The translations under genes were made by a program, and so were the position numbers. The notes under the pieces were generated by a model. It saw only the letters and a program-made list of their open reading frames with translations. It made no database searches and had not been told where the DNA came from. Of a DNA stretch of 64,000 nucleotides, positions 44,674 through 55,044 are shown one piece after another (positions within the stretch are counted from its first letter, which is position 1; each line of letters begins with the position of its first letter). Location of the stretch: positions 744,001 through 808,000 of the forward strand of contig NZ_BMLH01000001.1 in the NCBI RefSeq assembly GCF_014645135.1. The letters run 5' to 3'. This stretch comes from Rheinheimera tangshanensis (GTDB taxonomy: Bacteria > Pseudomonadota > Gammaproteobacteria > Enterobacterales > Alteromonadaceae).

Positions 44674-47600
44674 TTAGACTGGTTTCACCTGATGCTCTTC
44701 TTCGTCATCCTCTTCGTCCATTACCTTGTCATGGCTATGATCTTTGGCGATCAGCATGTAGACAGAAGGTAACACAAAGAGTGTCATCAAGGTTCCGATC
44801 GTCATCCCCAGTACCAGGACTATACCTATAGAGTTACGTGCAGCGGCACCTGCGCCTTCAGCGAAAATCAGTGGCGTGTGACCTGCGATAGTCGCAATGC
44901 TGGTCATCATGACAGGACGCAACCGCAGCACTGAAGCTTCACGAATGGCCTCCAGTTTGGATTTACCTTGCTCTTGCAGTTTGTTGGCAAATTCCACCAC
45001 CAGAATACCGTTACGGGCTATTAAACCTATCAGTGTGACTAAGCCCACCTGCGAATAGATATTCAGTGTGCTGGTAAAGCCGTCGGTGAAAAATGGCATA
45101 GGCGCTGGTATTTTCAGGAAGGTAAAGACCAGGGCACCAAACAGAGCCAGCGGTACTGAACCTAACAAGATGACGATAGGATCACGGAAGCTGTTGTACT
45201 GAGCCGCGAGCACCAGGAAAATCATAGTCACTGCCAGAGTAAAGGCTGGCAGGAAGGTGTTGCCCTCCCGTTTTAACTGACGGGATTCACCTGTGTAATC
45301 TATTGAATAACCGCTAGGCAGTAACTTCTTCGCTTCGGTTTCAAGGAAGGTTAAGGTCTCATCCAGAGGTTTAATAGTCACACCACTGATTTTCACAGCA
45401 TTTAACTGCTGCATACGGTTGATGCTGCGTGGCACAGTGCTGTGAGTCAGGCTGGCGATTTGATCAACCCGAATCATCTGGTCTTGTGGGCCTTTGATAT
45501 AGAGATTGGTTAAATCATCAGGCGTTAACCGCTCCAGACGTTTAACCTGCGGTACCACTTTGTAACTTTGGCCTGACATGTTAAAGCGGTTAACGTAACC
45601 ACCACCTAACAAAGTGCCTAAGTCTTGCACTACATCACGCATATTCAGTCCCAGATCCGCCACTTTGTCGCGGTCGATATTCAACTGATACTCAGGCTGA
45701 TCCACCTTCATATCAATCACCTGGAACGGGAACATACCGCTTTCACGCATTACTTTTTCCAGTCTCAGCGCATAGTCGTAAATCTCTTTTGACTCAGCCG
45801 TAGAGGCAATGACAAATTCAACAGGGAATTGGCCACCACCAGGTAAAGCAGGTGGAGTAATAGGTAAAATTCTAACACCCGATATTTCTGCCAGTTTTTG
45901 CTGCACTTCCGGCATCATCTCAAAGACTGTACGCTCACGTTCAGCCCAGGGTTTAGTCACCATGCCGCCAAAACCACCAGTAGGGAAGGTGATTTGGAAG
46001 GTAAAGTCAGTTTCAGGCACGGACATAAAAGCTTCGTTCACGTACTTACCGTAATAAGATGACTGATCCACTGTTGAGTTAGCGGGAGAGTCGACTATGC
46101 CGAAAATAACGCCCTGATCCTCTACTGGTGCCAGCTCTTTCGGTGACATGCTGTATAAAGGTACGCACAGCAGCATAATGCCAACCCAGAATACATAGAC
46201 GCCCGATCTGTTATTTAAACTACTTTCGAGCTTACGGCTGTAAAAGTGCTGGAAACGGCTAAAAATAGCATCCAGTGGTGCTTTATTGCTGGTATGAGGT
46301 TTTAACATCCGTGATGCCATCATGGGCGACAACGTAATAGCGACAATGGCAGAAATAGCCACAGCACCTGCCAGTGTAATGGCAAATTCACGGAATAAGG
46401 TCCCTGTTAAACCACCTTGTAGACCTATAGGCACATAGACAGAAATCAAAGTCACTGTCATCGCAATAATAGGACCACCCAGTTCGCGGGCCGCCACTAA
46501 GGCTGCTTTGAAAGGTTTCAGGCCATTCTGAATATGGCGCTCTATGTTTTCCACCATAACAATAGCGTCATCCACCACCAGACCGACAGACAATACAATC
46601 GATAGCAAGGTCAGCAGGTTTAATGAGAAGCCAAAGACTTTCATAATAAACATGGCGCCAATCAGGGACAGTGGGATGGCGATAATAGGAATGAGCACTG
46701 AGCGGCTGAACCCTAAAAACAGGAAGATGACGATGACGATAATCAGTAAAGTTTCGCCTAGTGTTTTTACGACATCATCAATAGCAGCTTCAATGTATTT
46801 GGTGGCGTCGTAAGACACTTCACCTGTTAAACCACTGGGCAGCTCAGCTTTAATTTGCTCCATCTCTTTGGTTACTGCTTTAATCACATCCAGCGAGTTG
46901 GCATTAGGAGCCACAAAGACCCCCATAAAGACGGCTGTTTCGCCTGAGTAGTTGACGTCCGTGTTGTAATCGTCAGCACCTAACACCACATCTGCTACAT
47001 CAGACAAACGCACTATACCGTCGCTATTCTGACGTAAAATCATACGCTTAAATTCATCAACACTTTTCATGTCGGTGTTGGCGCGCAAATTCACCTGGGT
47101 GTAAGCGCCCCGGGTCTGACCTATGGTGGCCTGAATATTATTGTCAGTCAGGGCAGTGCGCACATCAGAAGCGGTAATACCTAAAGCCGCCATACGCTCT
47201 GGTTTGAGCCAGACCCGCATTGCAAAAGTGCGGCCACCCAGGATATCTGCTTTTTGTACACCACTGATGGCAATTAAACGAGGCTGTACAGAACGGCTTA
47301 AAAACTCAGTAATTTGGTTTTGCTCCAGAATGTCTGAGCTAAAGCTTAAGTAAGCCGCAGCAAACTGACTGTCGGCGGCTTCAATCGCAATAGCCGGCAC
47401 TTCGGCTTCTGGCGGTAAATCTCCCCTTACCTGATTGACCTTAGCACTGATTTCCGTCATAGCTTTGAGCGGGTCATAGTTCAGGTGTAAATGCGCTGTG
47501 ACTGTCGACACGCCCATAGTGCTTTGCGATTCGATATAGTCGATACCACCAGCTGAGGCGATAGCACGCTCTATAGGGGTAGTAATAAAACCACGAACCA

Positions 47601-47772
47601 AATCAGCGTTGGCACCTATGTAAGCCGTGGTAATTTTGATCACAGCTATGTCTGAACGTGGGTACTGCCGTACCGTCATATTGCTCATCGACTGGAAGCC
47701 AGCGAGCAATATCAGCAGGCTGACCACTATGGCCAGCACAGGCTTCTTAATAAAAATATCGGTAAAATTCAT
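44674..47772 (-). CDS. RND multidrug-type efflux permease (MexF/AcrB superfamily)
   Basis: A 1032-residue inner-membrane proton-driven pump with the twofold RND layout: TM1 (FIKKPVLAIVVSLLILLAG), large periplasmic loops, and the TM4 charged motif GLVVDDAIVMVEN. Start region RQYPRSDIAVIKITTAYIGA is typical of the family with HlyD-type adaptors. The C-terminus is acidic (EEDDEEEHQ). No outer-membrane channel gene adjoins, so it probably borrows a TolC-like protein, possibly that at 7825-9216. Its adaptor is encoded just upstream, 41 bp away. Confidence 0.92.
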   Translation of the reverse strand: MNFTDIFIKKPVLAIVVSLLILLAGFQSMSNMTVRQYPRSDIAVIKITTAYIGANADLVRGFITTPIERAIASAGGIDYIESQSTMGVSTVTAHLHLNYDPLKAMTEISAKVNQVRGDLPPEAEVPAIAIEAADSQFAAAYLSFSSDILEQNQITEFLSRSVQPRLIAISGVQKADILGGRTFAMRVWLKPERMAALGITASDVRTALTDNNIQATIGQTRGAYTQVNLRANTDMKSVDEFKRMILRQNSDGIVRLSDVADVVLGADDYNTDVNYSGETAVFMGVFVAPNANSLDVIKAVTKEMEQIKAELPSGLTGEVSYDATKYIEAAIDDVVKTLGETLLIIVIVIFLFLGFSRSVLIPIIAIPLSLIGAMFIMKVFGFSLNLLTLLSIVLSVGLVVDDAIVMVENIERHIQNGLKPFKAALVAARELGGPIIAMTVTLISVYVPIGLQGGLTGTLFREFAITLAGAVAISAIVAITLSPMMASRMLKPHTSNKAPLDAIFSRFQHFYSRKLESSLNNRSGVYVFWVGIMLLCVPLYSMSPKELAPVEDQGVIFGIVDSPANSTVDQSSYYGKYVNEAFMSVPETDFTFQITFPTGGFGGMVTKPWAERERTVFEMMPEVQQKLAEISGVRILPITPPALPGGGQFPVEFVIASTAESKEIYDYALRLEKVMRESGMFPFQVIDMKVDQPEYQLNIDRDKVADLGLNMRDVVQDLGTLLGGGYVNRFNMSGQSYKVVPQVKRLERLTPDDLTNLYIKGPQDQMIRVDQIASLTHSTVPRSINRMQQLNAVKISGVTIKPLDETLTFLETEAKKLLPSGYSIDYTGESRQLKREGNTFLPAFTLAVTMIFLVLAAQYNSFRDPIVILLGSVPLALFGALVFTFLKIPAPMPFFTDGFTSTLNIYSQVGLVTLIGLIARNGILVVEFANKLQEQGKSKLEAIREASVLRLRPVMMTSIATIAGHTPLIFAEGAGAAARNSIGIVLVLGMTIGTLMTLFVLPSVYMLIAKDHSHDKVMDEEDDEEEHQVKPV

Positions 47773-47813
47773 AATCTGCTCATTCTTAATGGCTGGTTAT
47801 TAGCAAGTACAAA

Positions 47814-48932
47814 TCAGGTATCAGCAGGTGTTGGCGTTGCTTTAAACTCTGGTGGTTGAGTTTTACTCAGCACCACAGCCTGGCCGTTAAATAATTTAAA
47901 GGCTCCAGCGCTTACCACTTGCTCACCGGCTTTTAAGCCATCAATCACTTCAACAAAATCACCACGGGCTTTACCGAGACGGACAAACTGTTGACGGGCT
48001 TTTAAGCCGCCTTTGTCATCTTTTTCTACTACAAATACGGTGTCACCAAAAGGCGCGTAGATAATGGCTGTGCTTGGTACCACCAGCAGTTGATGTGGTT
48101 CTGTTAAGGTTACAGTGGTAGAGACCGCCATACCTGGAATTAATACGTCAGAGCTGTTGTCCAGAATGGATTGCACTATTACGTTTCGGGTGCTGGTATT
48201 AATTTCTGCGCCTATCGCACTGATCTCGCCTTTGACAATCACAGCTCCGTCACCGACAGACACTTCTACAGGCAAACCTTTAGTGATCTGGGTCAGCCAG
48301 TGTTGCGGCACAGGGAAGTTGACCCGCACTTTATTGGTGGCCTGCAATGACACTATCGGAGTTCCAGCTTGTAAATCTGTGCCTAAATCCACCTGACGAA
48401 TGCCAATACGGCCATCAAAAGGCGCGCGAATGACTTTCTTCTGCAAGGTGGCTTTTAAGTTATCGACTTGAGCTGCGGCGCTGTCCAGTTGCTGTTTGGC
48501 ATTATCCAGTTCGCTTTGAGTGGCAATGTTAGTGCGACGTAACTGCACTAAACGGTCATAACTGGTTTTCGCCAGTTTTAAGCTGGCTTCAGCTGAACGC
48601 AACTGAGCCTGCTCATTGGTGACATCCTGTTCAATCAGTACTGTGCCTGCAGTGACTTGCTGGCCATTACTGAAACTGATTTTTTTCACCCGACCCGGTA
48701 CTTCAGCCGCGACAATAATACCTTCGTCGGCCAGCACCGTGCCTATCGCATTGTAGGTATTAGGCCAGCTTTGTTGCTCTACAACAAAGGTGCTGACATG
48801 TTCTGGTGGCGGCACAAAAGTTTCACCTGATTCGATCATGGCTGCAATCTGGCCACCTTTGACCCCTGCAAGCACCATAAACACACAGATCAGGCCAAGT
48901 ACGGCAAACAATATAGATTTAAATCTTTTCAT
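47814..48932 (-). CDS. RND periplasmic adaptor (membrane fusion protein)
   Basis: A 372-residue adaptor with one N-terminal transmembrane anchor (about 8-26). It has a biotinyl-lipoyl half-motif (GRVKKISFSNGQQVTAGTVL), a coiled-coil hairpin (about 85-155), a second lipoyl half (RAPFDGRIGI) and beta-barrel/membrane-proximal domains (LIPGMAVSTTV). It links the RND pump to an outer-membrane channel. ATG at 48932 is chosen because the anchor starts there; the frame is open to 49001. First gene of the two-gene operon. Confidence 0.9.
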   Translation of the reverse strand: MKRFKSILFAVLGLICVFMVLAGVKGGQIAAMIESGETFVPPPEHVSTFVVEQQSWPNTYNAIGTVLADEGIIVAAEVPGRVKKISFSNGQQVTAGTVLIEQDVTNEQAQLRSAEASLKLAKTSYDRLVQLRRTNIATQSELDNAKQQLDSAAAQVDNLKATLQKKVIRAPFDGRIGIRQVDLGTDLQAGTPIVSLQATNKVRVNFPVPQHWLTQITKGLPVEVSVGDGAVIVKGEISAIGAEINTSTRNVIVQSILDNSSDVLIPGMAVSTTVTLTEPHQLLVVPSTAIIYAPFGDTVFVVEKDDKGGLKARQQFVRLGKARGDFVEVIDGLKAGEQVVSAGAFKLFNGQAVVLSKTQPPEFKATPTPADT

Positions 48933-49397
48933 AGCGGTAACCAGATTAAAAGTTAATAAAGACCCAAGAGTTTCAGCGCTGATACTACGAGCTGGCAGCA
49001 CTCCCGGATTAGAGCCACTTATAGTGAAAAGCTCGGAATAATGGTTCTGAGCTTATACCTGACTTACAACATTCAGCGGGCTGACTAGTGTGCCACGTTT
49101 TCCTACAAATTGTGACGATTAGTCATAAATTAATAAAAATTTAAGAAAATGGGTGCTGGTTAGCTCTGAATGGCAGTGGTCCGTGCCAGTAGTTTTGCGC
49201 TTTGCCTGGGGTTGGAACAGTAGCAAAGACGCAAAAAACCTTGTCATAGTGTAGCGAGCAAAAGCGCTTTCACCTATCGGAAAATAGATTAAATTTGTAA
49301 CCAAATGACAGGAATGTTAAGCGTTATCACAAAGTCTGGCAGCGTTGTTGCAGGAAAATAAGGCCACCTTAGGGTGGCCATCTCTACATAAACTCGA
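48933..49397. other. 465-bp intergenic region
   Basis: Between the RND adaptor start and the M16 stop. Small reverse frames (for example 49119-49304) lack ribosome sites and conserved features, so I do not call them genes. It should contain the RND operon promoter; a terminator for the M16 gene lies at 49362-49379. Confidence 0.5.
49362..49379 (-). terminator. Terminator of the M16 peptidase gene
   Basis: GGCCACC pairs with GGTGGCC around TTAG; an A/T-rich tract on the left serves as the U-rich tail for leftward transcripts. Confidence 0.65.
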
Positions 49398-52238
49398 TCA
49401 GAGACTGATTTTTTCTACCGGGTAACCCAGTTTCTCCAGCTCTGGTGTTAAGCTTTTCGCATCCCCCACCACCAGAATGGCCATCTCTTTGGTGTTTAAA
49501 TGTTTGGCAGCCAAAGCGTTAATTTGCTCTTTACTGATACCAGACACAATCTGATTACGTTCACGGACAAAATCGGGCGTTAAGTTAAATTCCAGAATTT
49601 GTGCCATAAAGCCTAACTTAGCATTGGGCGTTTCGTATTTTAGTGCATCCGACTGATTAATGGCCTGACGCATAAAAGACAGTTCATCATCGGCAATACC
49701 TTTTTGCTGGAAGGCATCCAGTTCATTGATAAATTGACGAATAGAATCAGCCGTGGCATCGGCACGCACAGCCGCAGAAGCAGTGTAAGTACCTGCAAAC
49801 TTGTCGGCGATAAAACTGGCGCGGGCGCCGTAGGTGTAGCCTTTGTCTTCACGCAGATTCAGGTTAATGCGGCTGTTAAAGGTACCGCCTAACACAAAGT
49901 TCATCAGGCTTGCCTGATAAAACTCGCCAGTAATGTCCTGGGTCAGTGAACGCTTACCAATACGAATTTCAGACTGGGGGGCGTTAGGTTTATCCAGCAA
50001 ATAAATAGTGCCAGGCTTGGCTTTCATCTGGCCTGTATTGACCTGAACAGCCGGACCTTTACCTTGCCAGTCAGTCAACTGAGTTTTTAACTCTGCAGCG
50101 ACTTTATCCTGAGCTAAATCCGATACCACAATCAGCTGGCCACCGGCTGGCTTGAAGTAGGTTTGATACCAGTTTTTCACATCATCCAACGTCAGTTTGC
50201 TGACAGATTCCAGCGTGCCTTCATTAGGTAAAGCCGCGATACTGCCATCAAACATTAGTTTGTTGTAAGCCGTTGCCGCTATATAAGCCGGATTAGTGGC
50301 GCTGTGCTGAATACCCTGCAAGGTTTGCTGTTGCAGGCGACTGAAGTCTTCGGCTTTAAAGGCTGGATTACGTAACTTTTCCTCCAACAGCCTTAAGGTT
50401 TGTGGCAGGTTTTTGCTGAGGCTGGATACAAACACATCGATGTAACTATCGCCTGAACTGATGTTGATGTTGCTACCCAGCTTTTCCAGCTCCAGACTCA
50501 TTTGCTCCGTGCTGTAGTTTTGTGTGCTTTCATTCAGAATAGCCGCCAGTAAAGCGCTGATACCAGCTTTGTCCGCTGTTTCGTAATAGCTGCCGACCGG
50601 GATTTTCAGCAATAACGAAGTGGTAGGTGTTTCAGTGCTTTGGCTGCCTAATACCTTGATACCGTTGCCTAAATCCATGGTCCAGGTGGCTGGTAGTTCC
50701 ACGGCTGGGTTCACGCCAGCCATAGGTTGTTTACTGCGGTCAAAAGTGTCCACTGCTTTACGTACTTGTAAATCTTCAGCTCTGGTTTTTGAAGGGCCAC
50801 CAAAATCGTGTTTTACCGGTGTGAAATTATCTGCTTTGGCGATCAGTTGCTTCTGGCCTTTTGGCACCACGCTCATCACCACAGAATGTTGATTTTTAAT
50901 GTAGGTGTTGTACACCCGCATTACGTCTTCTTTGGTTACCGCATTGTAACGGGCTATATCGTCCGCAATGGTATCTGGTTTGCCCTGGAAGGTTTGGCTT
51001 GCCGCCAACTGACTGACTTTACCGGACACACTCTGCAGGCCAAAAATACTACTGGCTTCTATCTTGGCTTTTACTTTTAACAAATCGTCGTCTGTGACGC
51101 CACGCTGTTCAAATTCGGTCAGGCTGGCGCGGATCACTTGCTCTATATCGGCCAGAGTTTTGCCTGAGGCCGGATGAGGCAGGGCATATAAAGAAAATTC
51201 ACAGGCCAGCTCACGACAGGGGTGCGATACAGCAGCCTGCACTGCCAGCTGATTTTTCACCAGATTTTTGTACAGCAGCGAGTTATTACCGCCGCCTAAA
51301 ATTTCCGACAAAATATCCAATGCGGCTTCGTCTTTATGAGTGGCATAAGCTGTTGGATACGCAATGTAGACCAGCGGTAAATGCACATTGTCTTCCATCG
51401 AGATATAACGGGTTTCCGGTAGCTTCACGAACGTTTTAGCTGCATCCGTTACTTCAGGGCCACGTGGGATAGAGCCAAAATACTTTTGCACCAGAGGTAA
51501 CATATCTTCAGCTTTTACCGCTCCACCTATGGTTAAAGTGGCATTATTTGGTCCATACCAGCGCAGGAAGAAGGCTTTGACATCATTGACGTTAGCGCGG
51601 TTTAAATCGTCCATGTAACCAATCACTGGCCAGGAGTAGGGATGGCCATCTGGATACAATGCTTGAGAGACTCTCTCGTTTAAACGGCCATAGGGTTGGT
51701 TGTCGACCCGCTGACCCCGTTCGTTTTTCACGGTTTCACGTTGTACTTCAAACTTCTTTTCTGTCACAGCGTCCAGTAAAAAGCCCATCCGGTCTGCTTC
51801 TAACCAAAGCATTTTTTCAACCTGATTGACAGGTACTGTTTCAAAGTAATTGGTACGGTCTGAGTTAGTGGTACCGTTTAAAGTGCCGCCTGCTTCGGTA
51901 ATGATTTTAAAATGTTGTTCGTCACCAACGTTTTCAGATCCCTGAAACATCATATGCTCAAAAAAGTGAGCAAAACCTGATTTACCTAGCTCTTCGCGGG
52001 CCGACCCCACATGATAGGTCACATCTACATGCACCAGTGGGTCTGAGTTATCCTCATGCACTATCACAGTCAAACCATTGTCCAACTGATACTTTTTATA
52101 AGGAATATGAATGCCTTGCTGCGGTTTGGACTGATCAACTAATGTCACACCAGCAGGTAAATTTGTTTGAGTCTGAGTGCCGCAAGCGGCTAAGGTAAAG
52201 GCAAAAGCGATGGCTAGTGCCAGTTTAGATTTGTGCAT
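49398..52238 (-). CDS. M16-family (insulinase-like) zinc metallopeptidase lipoprotein
   Basis: A 946-residue two-domain M16 protein with lipobox LAAC (Cys19). The first half has the inverted zinc motif HFFEH (His91, Glu94, His95) with the downstream acidic ligand region around EVQRETVKNERG. The second half is the non-catalytic copy (LLLKIPVGSYYET, FNSRINLNLREDKGYTYG with the conserved R/Y pair). It should degrade peptides in the periplasm. ATG at 52238 begins at the lipoprotein signal. Confidence 0.92.
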   Translation of the reverse strand: MHKSKLALAIAFAFTLAACGTQTQTNLPAGVTLVDQSKPQQGIHIPYKKYQLDNGLTVIVHEDNSDPLVHVDVTYHVGSAREELGKSGFAHFFEHMMFQGSENVGDEQHFKIITEAGGTLNGTTNSDRTNYFETVPVNQVEKMLWLEADRMGFLLDAVTEKKFEVQRETVKNERGQRVDNQPYGRLNERVSQALYPDGHPYSWPVIGYMDDLNRANVNDVKAFFLRWYGPNNATLTIGGAVKAEDMLPLVQKYFGSIPRGPEVTDAAKTFVKLPETRYISMEDNVHLPLVYIAYPTAYATHKDEAALDILSEILGGGNNSLLYKNLVKNQLAVQAAVSHPCRELACEFSLYALPHPASGKTLADIEQVIRASLTEFEQRGVTDDDLLKVKAKIEASSIFGLQSVSGKVSQLAASQTFQGKPDTIADDIARYNAVTKEDVMRVYNTYIKNQHSVVMSVVPKGQKQLIAKADNFTPVKHDFGGPSKTRAEDLQVRKAVDTFDRSKQPMAGVNPAVELPATWTMDLGNGIKVLGSQSTETPTTSLLLKIPVGSYYETADKAGISALLAAILNESTQNYSTEQMSLELEKLGSNINISSGDSYIDVFVSSLSKNLPQTLRLLEEKLRNPAFKAEDFSRLQQQTLQGIQHSATNPAYIAATAYNKLMFDGSIAALPNEGTLESVSKLTLDDVKNWYQTYFKPAGGQLIVVSDLAQDKVAAELKTQLTDWQGKGPAVQVNTGQMKAKPGTIYLLDKPNAPQSEIRIGKRSLTQDITGEFYQASLMNFVLGGTFNSRINLNLREDKGYTYGARASFIADKFAGTYTASAAVRADATADSIRQFINELDAFQQKGIADDELSFMRQAINQSDALKYETPNAKLGFMAQILEFNLTPDFVRERNQIVSGISKEQINALAAKHLNTKEMAILVVGDAKSLTPELEKLGYPVEKISL

Positions 52239-52441
52239 AAGTCCCTCCGTGTAAGTGGCCCGATTAAAACACGTTTCGCAGGGGTTAAAAAGATACAACT
52301 ATGTAACAAAGCTATACAATGCGGCGGTGCGGGGTTCGATAAAAGTACTTTTGCCGCTATTTATCTCCAACACAGGGTACTGAATTCATTCATAATTCAG
52401 CCTGTCTGGCTTAAAGTTCTGACAAGCAAAGAGGATATCAA

Positions 52442-54442
52442 GTGGCGAAGCCTGGTTCTGGCATAAAGAAATCGACCTCCTGGTTAAAATGGAACCTGCT
52501 GTTATTACTGCTGGCAGGCTGCGTATTTGCTTTTATTCAGTTGCAGTTCTGGTGGACTCAACTCAGTCCAAAGTGGCAAGGTTTGGAATGGTCATGGGGC
52601 TCGGCGCGTGTGGAGCAGTTGTCCTTGCAACTGCCGTTCTCTGGCCAGCAGCAGGTGCAACTGGAGCAAGTAGAACTCGGTTGGAGCGGCTGGCCCTGGC
52701 CTTTGGATGTACTCAAAGCGAAATCGCTAAAAGCCCAATTGGATGTGCAACTGGCCGCATCCGGCGAAACCGGGCAGGAGGCTACAGTCTCAGTACCCAC
52801 ACTACCGCTCTGGTTGCCGAAGGTGTTGTCCTTCGAGCAGATAGAAGTCTCGCTGCCTTGTGCCCGTTTGAATACTAAGCTTAGCAACAGCACTGAAAAT
52901 AACGACTGCAAGCTCATTGGTGCTTTAACCTACAGCGAACAAAACCAGCAGATACAGCTGCAACTGGCGAATCAGCAGGCCGTACTTATTGAGGGGGTCG
53001 GTGATATAAAGCTAGCAGTGAAAGCTTTGATCACTCCAAGTGCTGAACAACTGCAAATTCCACAGTTTGAACTGAGTCTTGCAAGCAGTAAGCTTAATTG
53101 GCAGCAGTACCAGTTGTCTGATTTGGAGCTAAAGCTCAGCGGTCGAGCCGTCTGGCAAAACAACCTGCTGCAATTTGAAGCTACCGAACCTTTGCAGCTG
53201 ACCACCAGTTATCAGCAACCTGACTTGCAAGTACAGCAGTTGATGCTGAATGCAACTTCCTTGCAGCTGGAATTGGACCCAACGCAGTTGGCCAATTCGC
53301 AGCTGAAAAGCGATCTGCAATTTGAAGTAAAGCAGCTGCAGCATCCACGACTCAACACGCTGGACTGGAACTGGGTCGGAACTCTGTTGTATCAACAGCA
53401 ACAAGCTCAACTCGAAGGTCGGTTAGCGAATAGTTTATCTCTGGCGCTTGAGCATAAAATACAAATGGCAGAGCAAAAAGTCAGTGCCAGCTGGACTTTG
53501 CCTGAGCTGTTTTTTTTGGCCGGTAACCCGCTGCACGTTGGAACTTTTTGGCCTGAACTGCTGACGCTGCAAAAAGGCAAAGCCTCAGGCAAAGGCCAGC
53601 TGGAGTTTGACCTTAGCAGCATGGCGCTGACCAAACAGCACACAGAACTGGAGCTGCGGGATTTAAGCGGCATTTACGACAGAACTGTATTTACAGGTTT
53701 AACCACCACACTGAAGCTGTTCAGCCAAGGTATGGTCTGGAAAGTAGAGACTGGTGATCTCAAGCTGCAACAGATGAACCACGGTCTGGTGATGGGACCA
53801 TTGAAATTGAATGCGCTCTACAAAACCACAGCACCGGATTGGTTCAAAGGTCAGTTAGACTTAAAGCAGCTGCAATTGGCTTTATTTGGTGGACAGATAA
53901 AAGCCGCAGAGCAGCAAATTGATTTAAGTAAAGATGCTAAGGTATTGCTACAGCTGGATAAATTACAGCTGGCAGAGCTACTGAAGCAGCACCCCAGCGC
54001 CGATATGACAGGGCAGGGAACTCTATCCGGTACTTTGCCTCTGAGCATAGAACAAGGCAAGCTGACGGTGGCTCAAGGCTCTGTCGCGGCTTTAGAGCCT
54101 GGTGGCAAAATTGCCTATCAGTCGCAAAAGGCTCAGGCTATGGCCGCATCGAATCAGGGCATGAAGATTGTGATGCAGGCGCTGCAGAATTTTCATTTTT
54201 CAGTGCTGTCGGCCGGAGTCAGTTACAGCAAAGAAGGTCAGCTGTTATTGGCTTTAAAACTGGAAGGCAATAATCCGGATTTTGAAAAAGGCCGGGCTGT
54301 TAATTTCAGTATTAATTTAGAAGAGAATTTACCGGCCATGATCACCAGCCTACAGTTGAGCGGTCAGGTCAGCGAGTTAGTGAAAAAACGGGTTCAACAG
54401 CGTCTGGCAGCCCAAAAAGCCAAAGACGCCCGCAAGGAGTAA
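52442..54442 (+). CDS. ydbH: YdbH-family intermembrane phospholipid transport protein
   Basis: A 666-residue AsmA-like bridge protein with one N-terminal anchor (about 15-33) and a long series of beta strands (repeating QLQL/LxLxL patterns). The C-terminal part (LSAGVSYSKEGQLLLALKLEGNNPDFEKGRAVNFS) is typical of YdbH, which in E. coli shares phospholipid trafficking to the outer membrane with TamB and YhdP. GTG at 52442 is the start, with GAGGA at suitable spacing. It is followed by ynbE (2 bp gap) and ydbL, the same order as in E. coli. Confidence 0.85.
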   Translation: MAKPGSGIKKSTSWLKWNLLLLLLAGCVFAFIQLQFWWTQLSPKWQGLEWSWGSARVEQLSLQLPFSGQQQVQLEQVELGWSGWPWPLDVLKAKSLKAQLDVQLAASGETGQEATVSVPTLPLWLPKVLSFEQIEVSLPCARLNTKLSNSTENNDCKLIGALTYSEQNQQIQLQLANQQAVLIEGVGDIKLAVKALITPSAEQLQIPQFELSLASSKLNWQQYQLSDLELKLSGRAVWQNNLLQFEATEPLQLTTSYQQPDLQVQQLMLNATSLQLELDPTQLANSQLKSDLQFEVKQLQHPRLNTLDWNWVGTLLYQQQQAQLEGRLANSLSLALEHKIQMAEQKVSASWTLPELFFLAGNPLHVGTFWPELLTLQKGKASGKGQLEFDLSSMALTKQHTELELRDLSGIYDRTVFTGLTTTLKLFSQGMVWKVETGDLKLQQMNHGLVMGPLKLNALYKTTAPDWFKGQLDLKQLQLALFGGQIKAAEQQIDLSKDAKVLLQLDKLQLAELLKQHPSADMTGQGTLSGTLPLSIEQGKLTVAQGSVAALEPGGKIAYQSQKAQAMAASNQGMKIVMQALQNFHFSVLSAGVSYSKEGQLLLALKLEGNNPDFEKGRAVNFSINLEENLPAMITSLQLSGQVSELVKKRVQQRLAAQKAKDARKE

Positions 54443-54444
54443 CA

Positions 54445-54690
54445 ATGCGATATGGGCAGGATAGACAATTTTCCCAGCCAAAGGCTGCTAGTCAAAAGCG
54501 GTTGGCGGCACAAGGCCTGAGCCTTGGTTTGGCCATCTTCATCACTGCAGCCTGTACCCCAACGGTGCAGGTGGCTATGCCAAATGAGCCAATCAACATC
54601 AATTTGAATGTCAAAATTCAGCATGAAATTTTGATTAAAGTGGACAAAGAACTGGACGAACTGATCAGTGATTCCAGTGGTTTATTTTAA
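54445..54690 (+). CDS. ynbE: YnbE-family lipoprotein
   Basis: An 81-residue lipoprotein with lipobox TAAC (Cys37) and the YnbE core PTVQVAMPNEPININLNVKIQHEILIKVD. In E. coli YnbE partners YdbH at the outer membrane to complete the lipid bridge. The N-terminal stretch before the lipobox is longer than usual. AGGAG precedes the ATG; the gap to ydbH is 2 bp. Confidence 0.85.
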   Translation: MRYGQDRQFSQPKAASQKRLAAQGLSLGLAIFITAACTPTVQVAMPNEPININLNVKIQHEILIKVDKELDELISDSSGLF

Positions 54691-54701
54691 GGAGCACCAA
54701 G

Positions 54702-55043
54702 ATGAAAATTGTACATAAATTCGTGCTGTCAGCTTTATTTGCTCTCAGTTTGCCAGTGCTGGCGATGGACTTACAACAGGCGATGTCTGCGTTAGGGCCA
54801 GCAAAAGCCCAGGGGTTGGTCGGTGAACAACCCAATGGTTATTTAGGCGTGGTGAGCTCATCAGCGCAAGCCAAAGAAATTGCCGACTTAATTAACCAGG
54901 CCCGCAAAGCTGAATATCAGAAACTGGCCGCTAAAAACGGTATTCAGCTAGCGGACGTTGAAGCTATCGCAGGCAAAAAGGCCATAGAAAAGACCGAACC
55001 CGGCCAGTTTATTCAGCTGAACGGCCAGTGGCAGAAAAAATAG
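54702..55043 (+). CDS. ydbL: YdbL-family (DUF1318) periplasmic protein
   Basis: A 113-residue exported protein with a signal peptide ending near LA-MD (about 21) and the DUF1318 core QGLVGEQPNGYLGVV, followed by a helix and FIQLNGQWQKK. It is the third gene of ydbH-ynbE-ydbL. In E. coli it is proposed to act as a chaperone-like modulator of YnbE assembly. Confidence 0.87.
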   Translation: MKIVHKFVLSALFALSLPVLAMDLQQAMSALGPAKAQGLVGEQPNGYLGVVSSSAQAKEIADLINQARKAEYQKLAAKNGIQLADVEAIAGKKAIEKTEPGQFIQLNGQWQKK

Positions 55044-55044
55044 C

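Noticed and set aside
49119-49304. 61-residue reverse ORF upstream of the RND operon
   Set aside because: No ribosome site, no recognisable motif, and it lies where a promoter region is expected.
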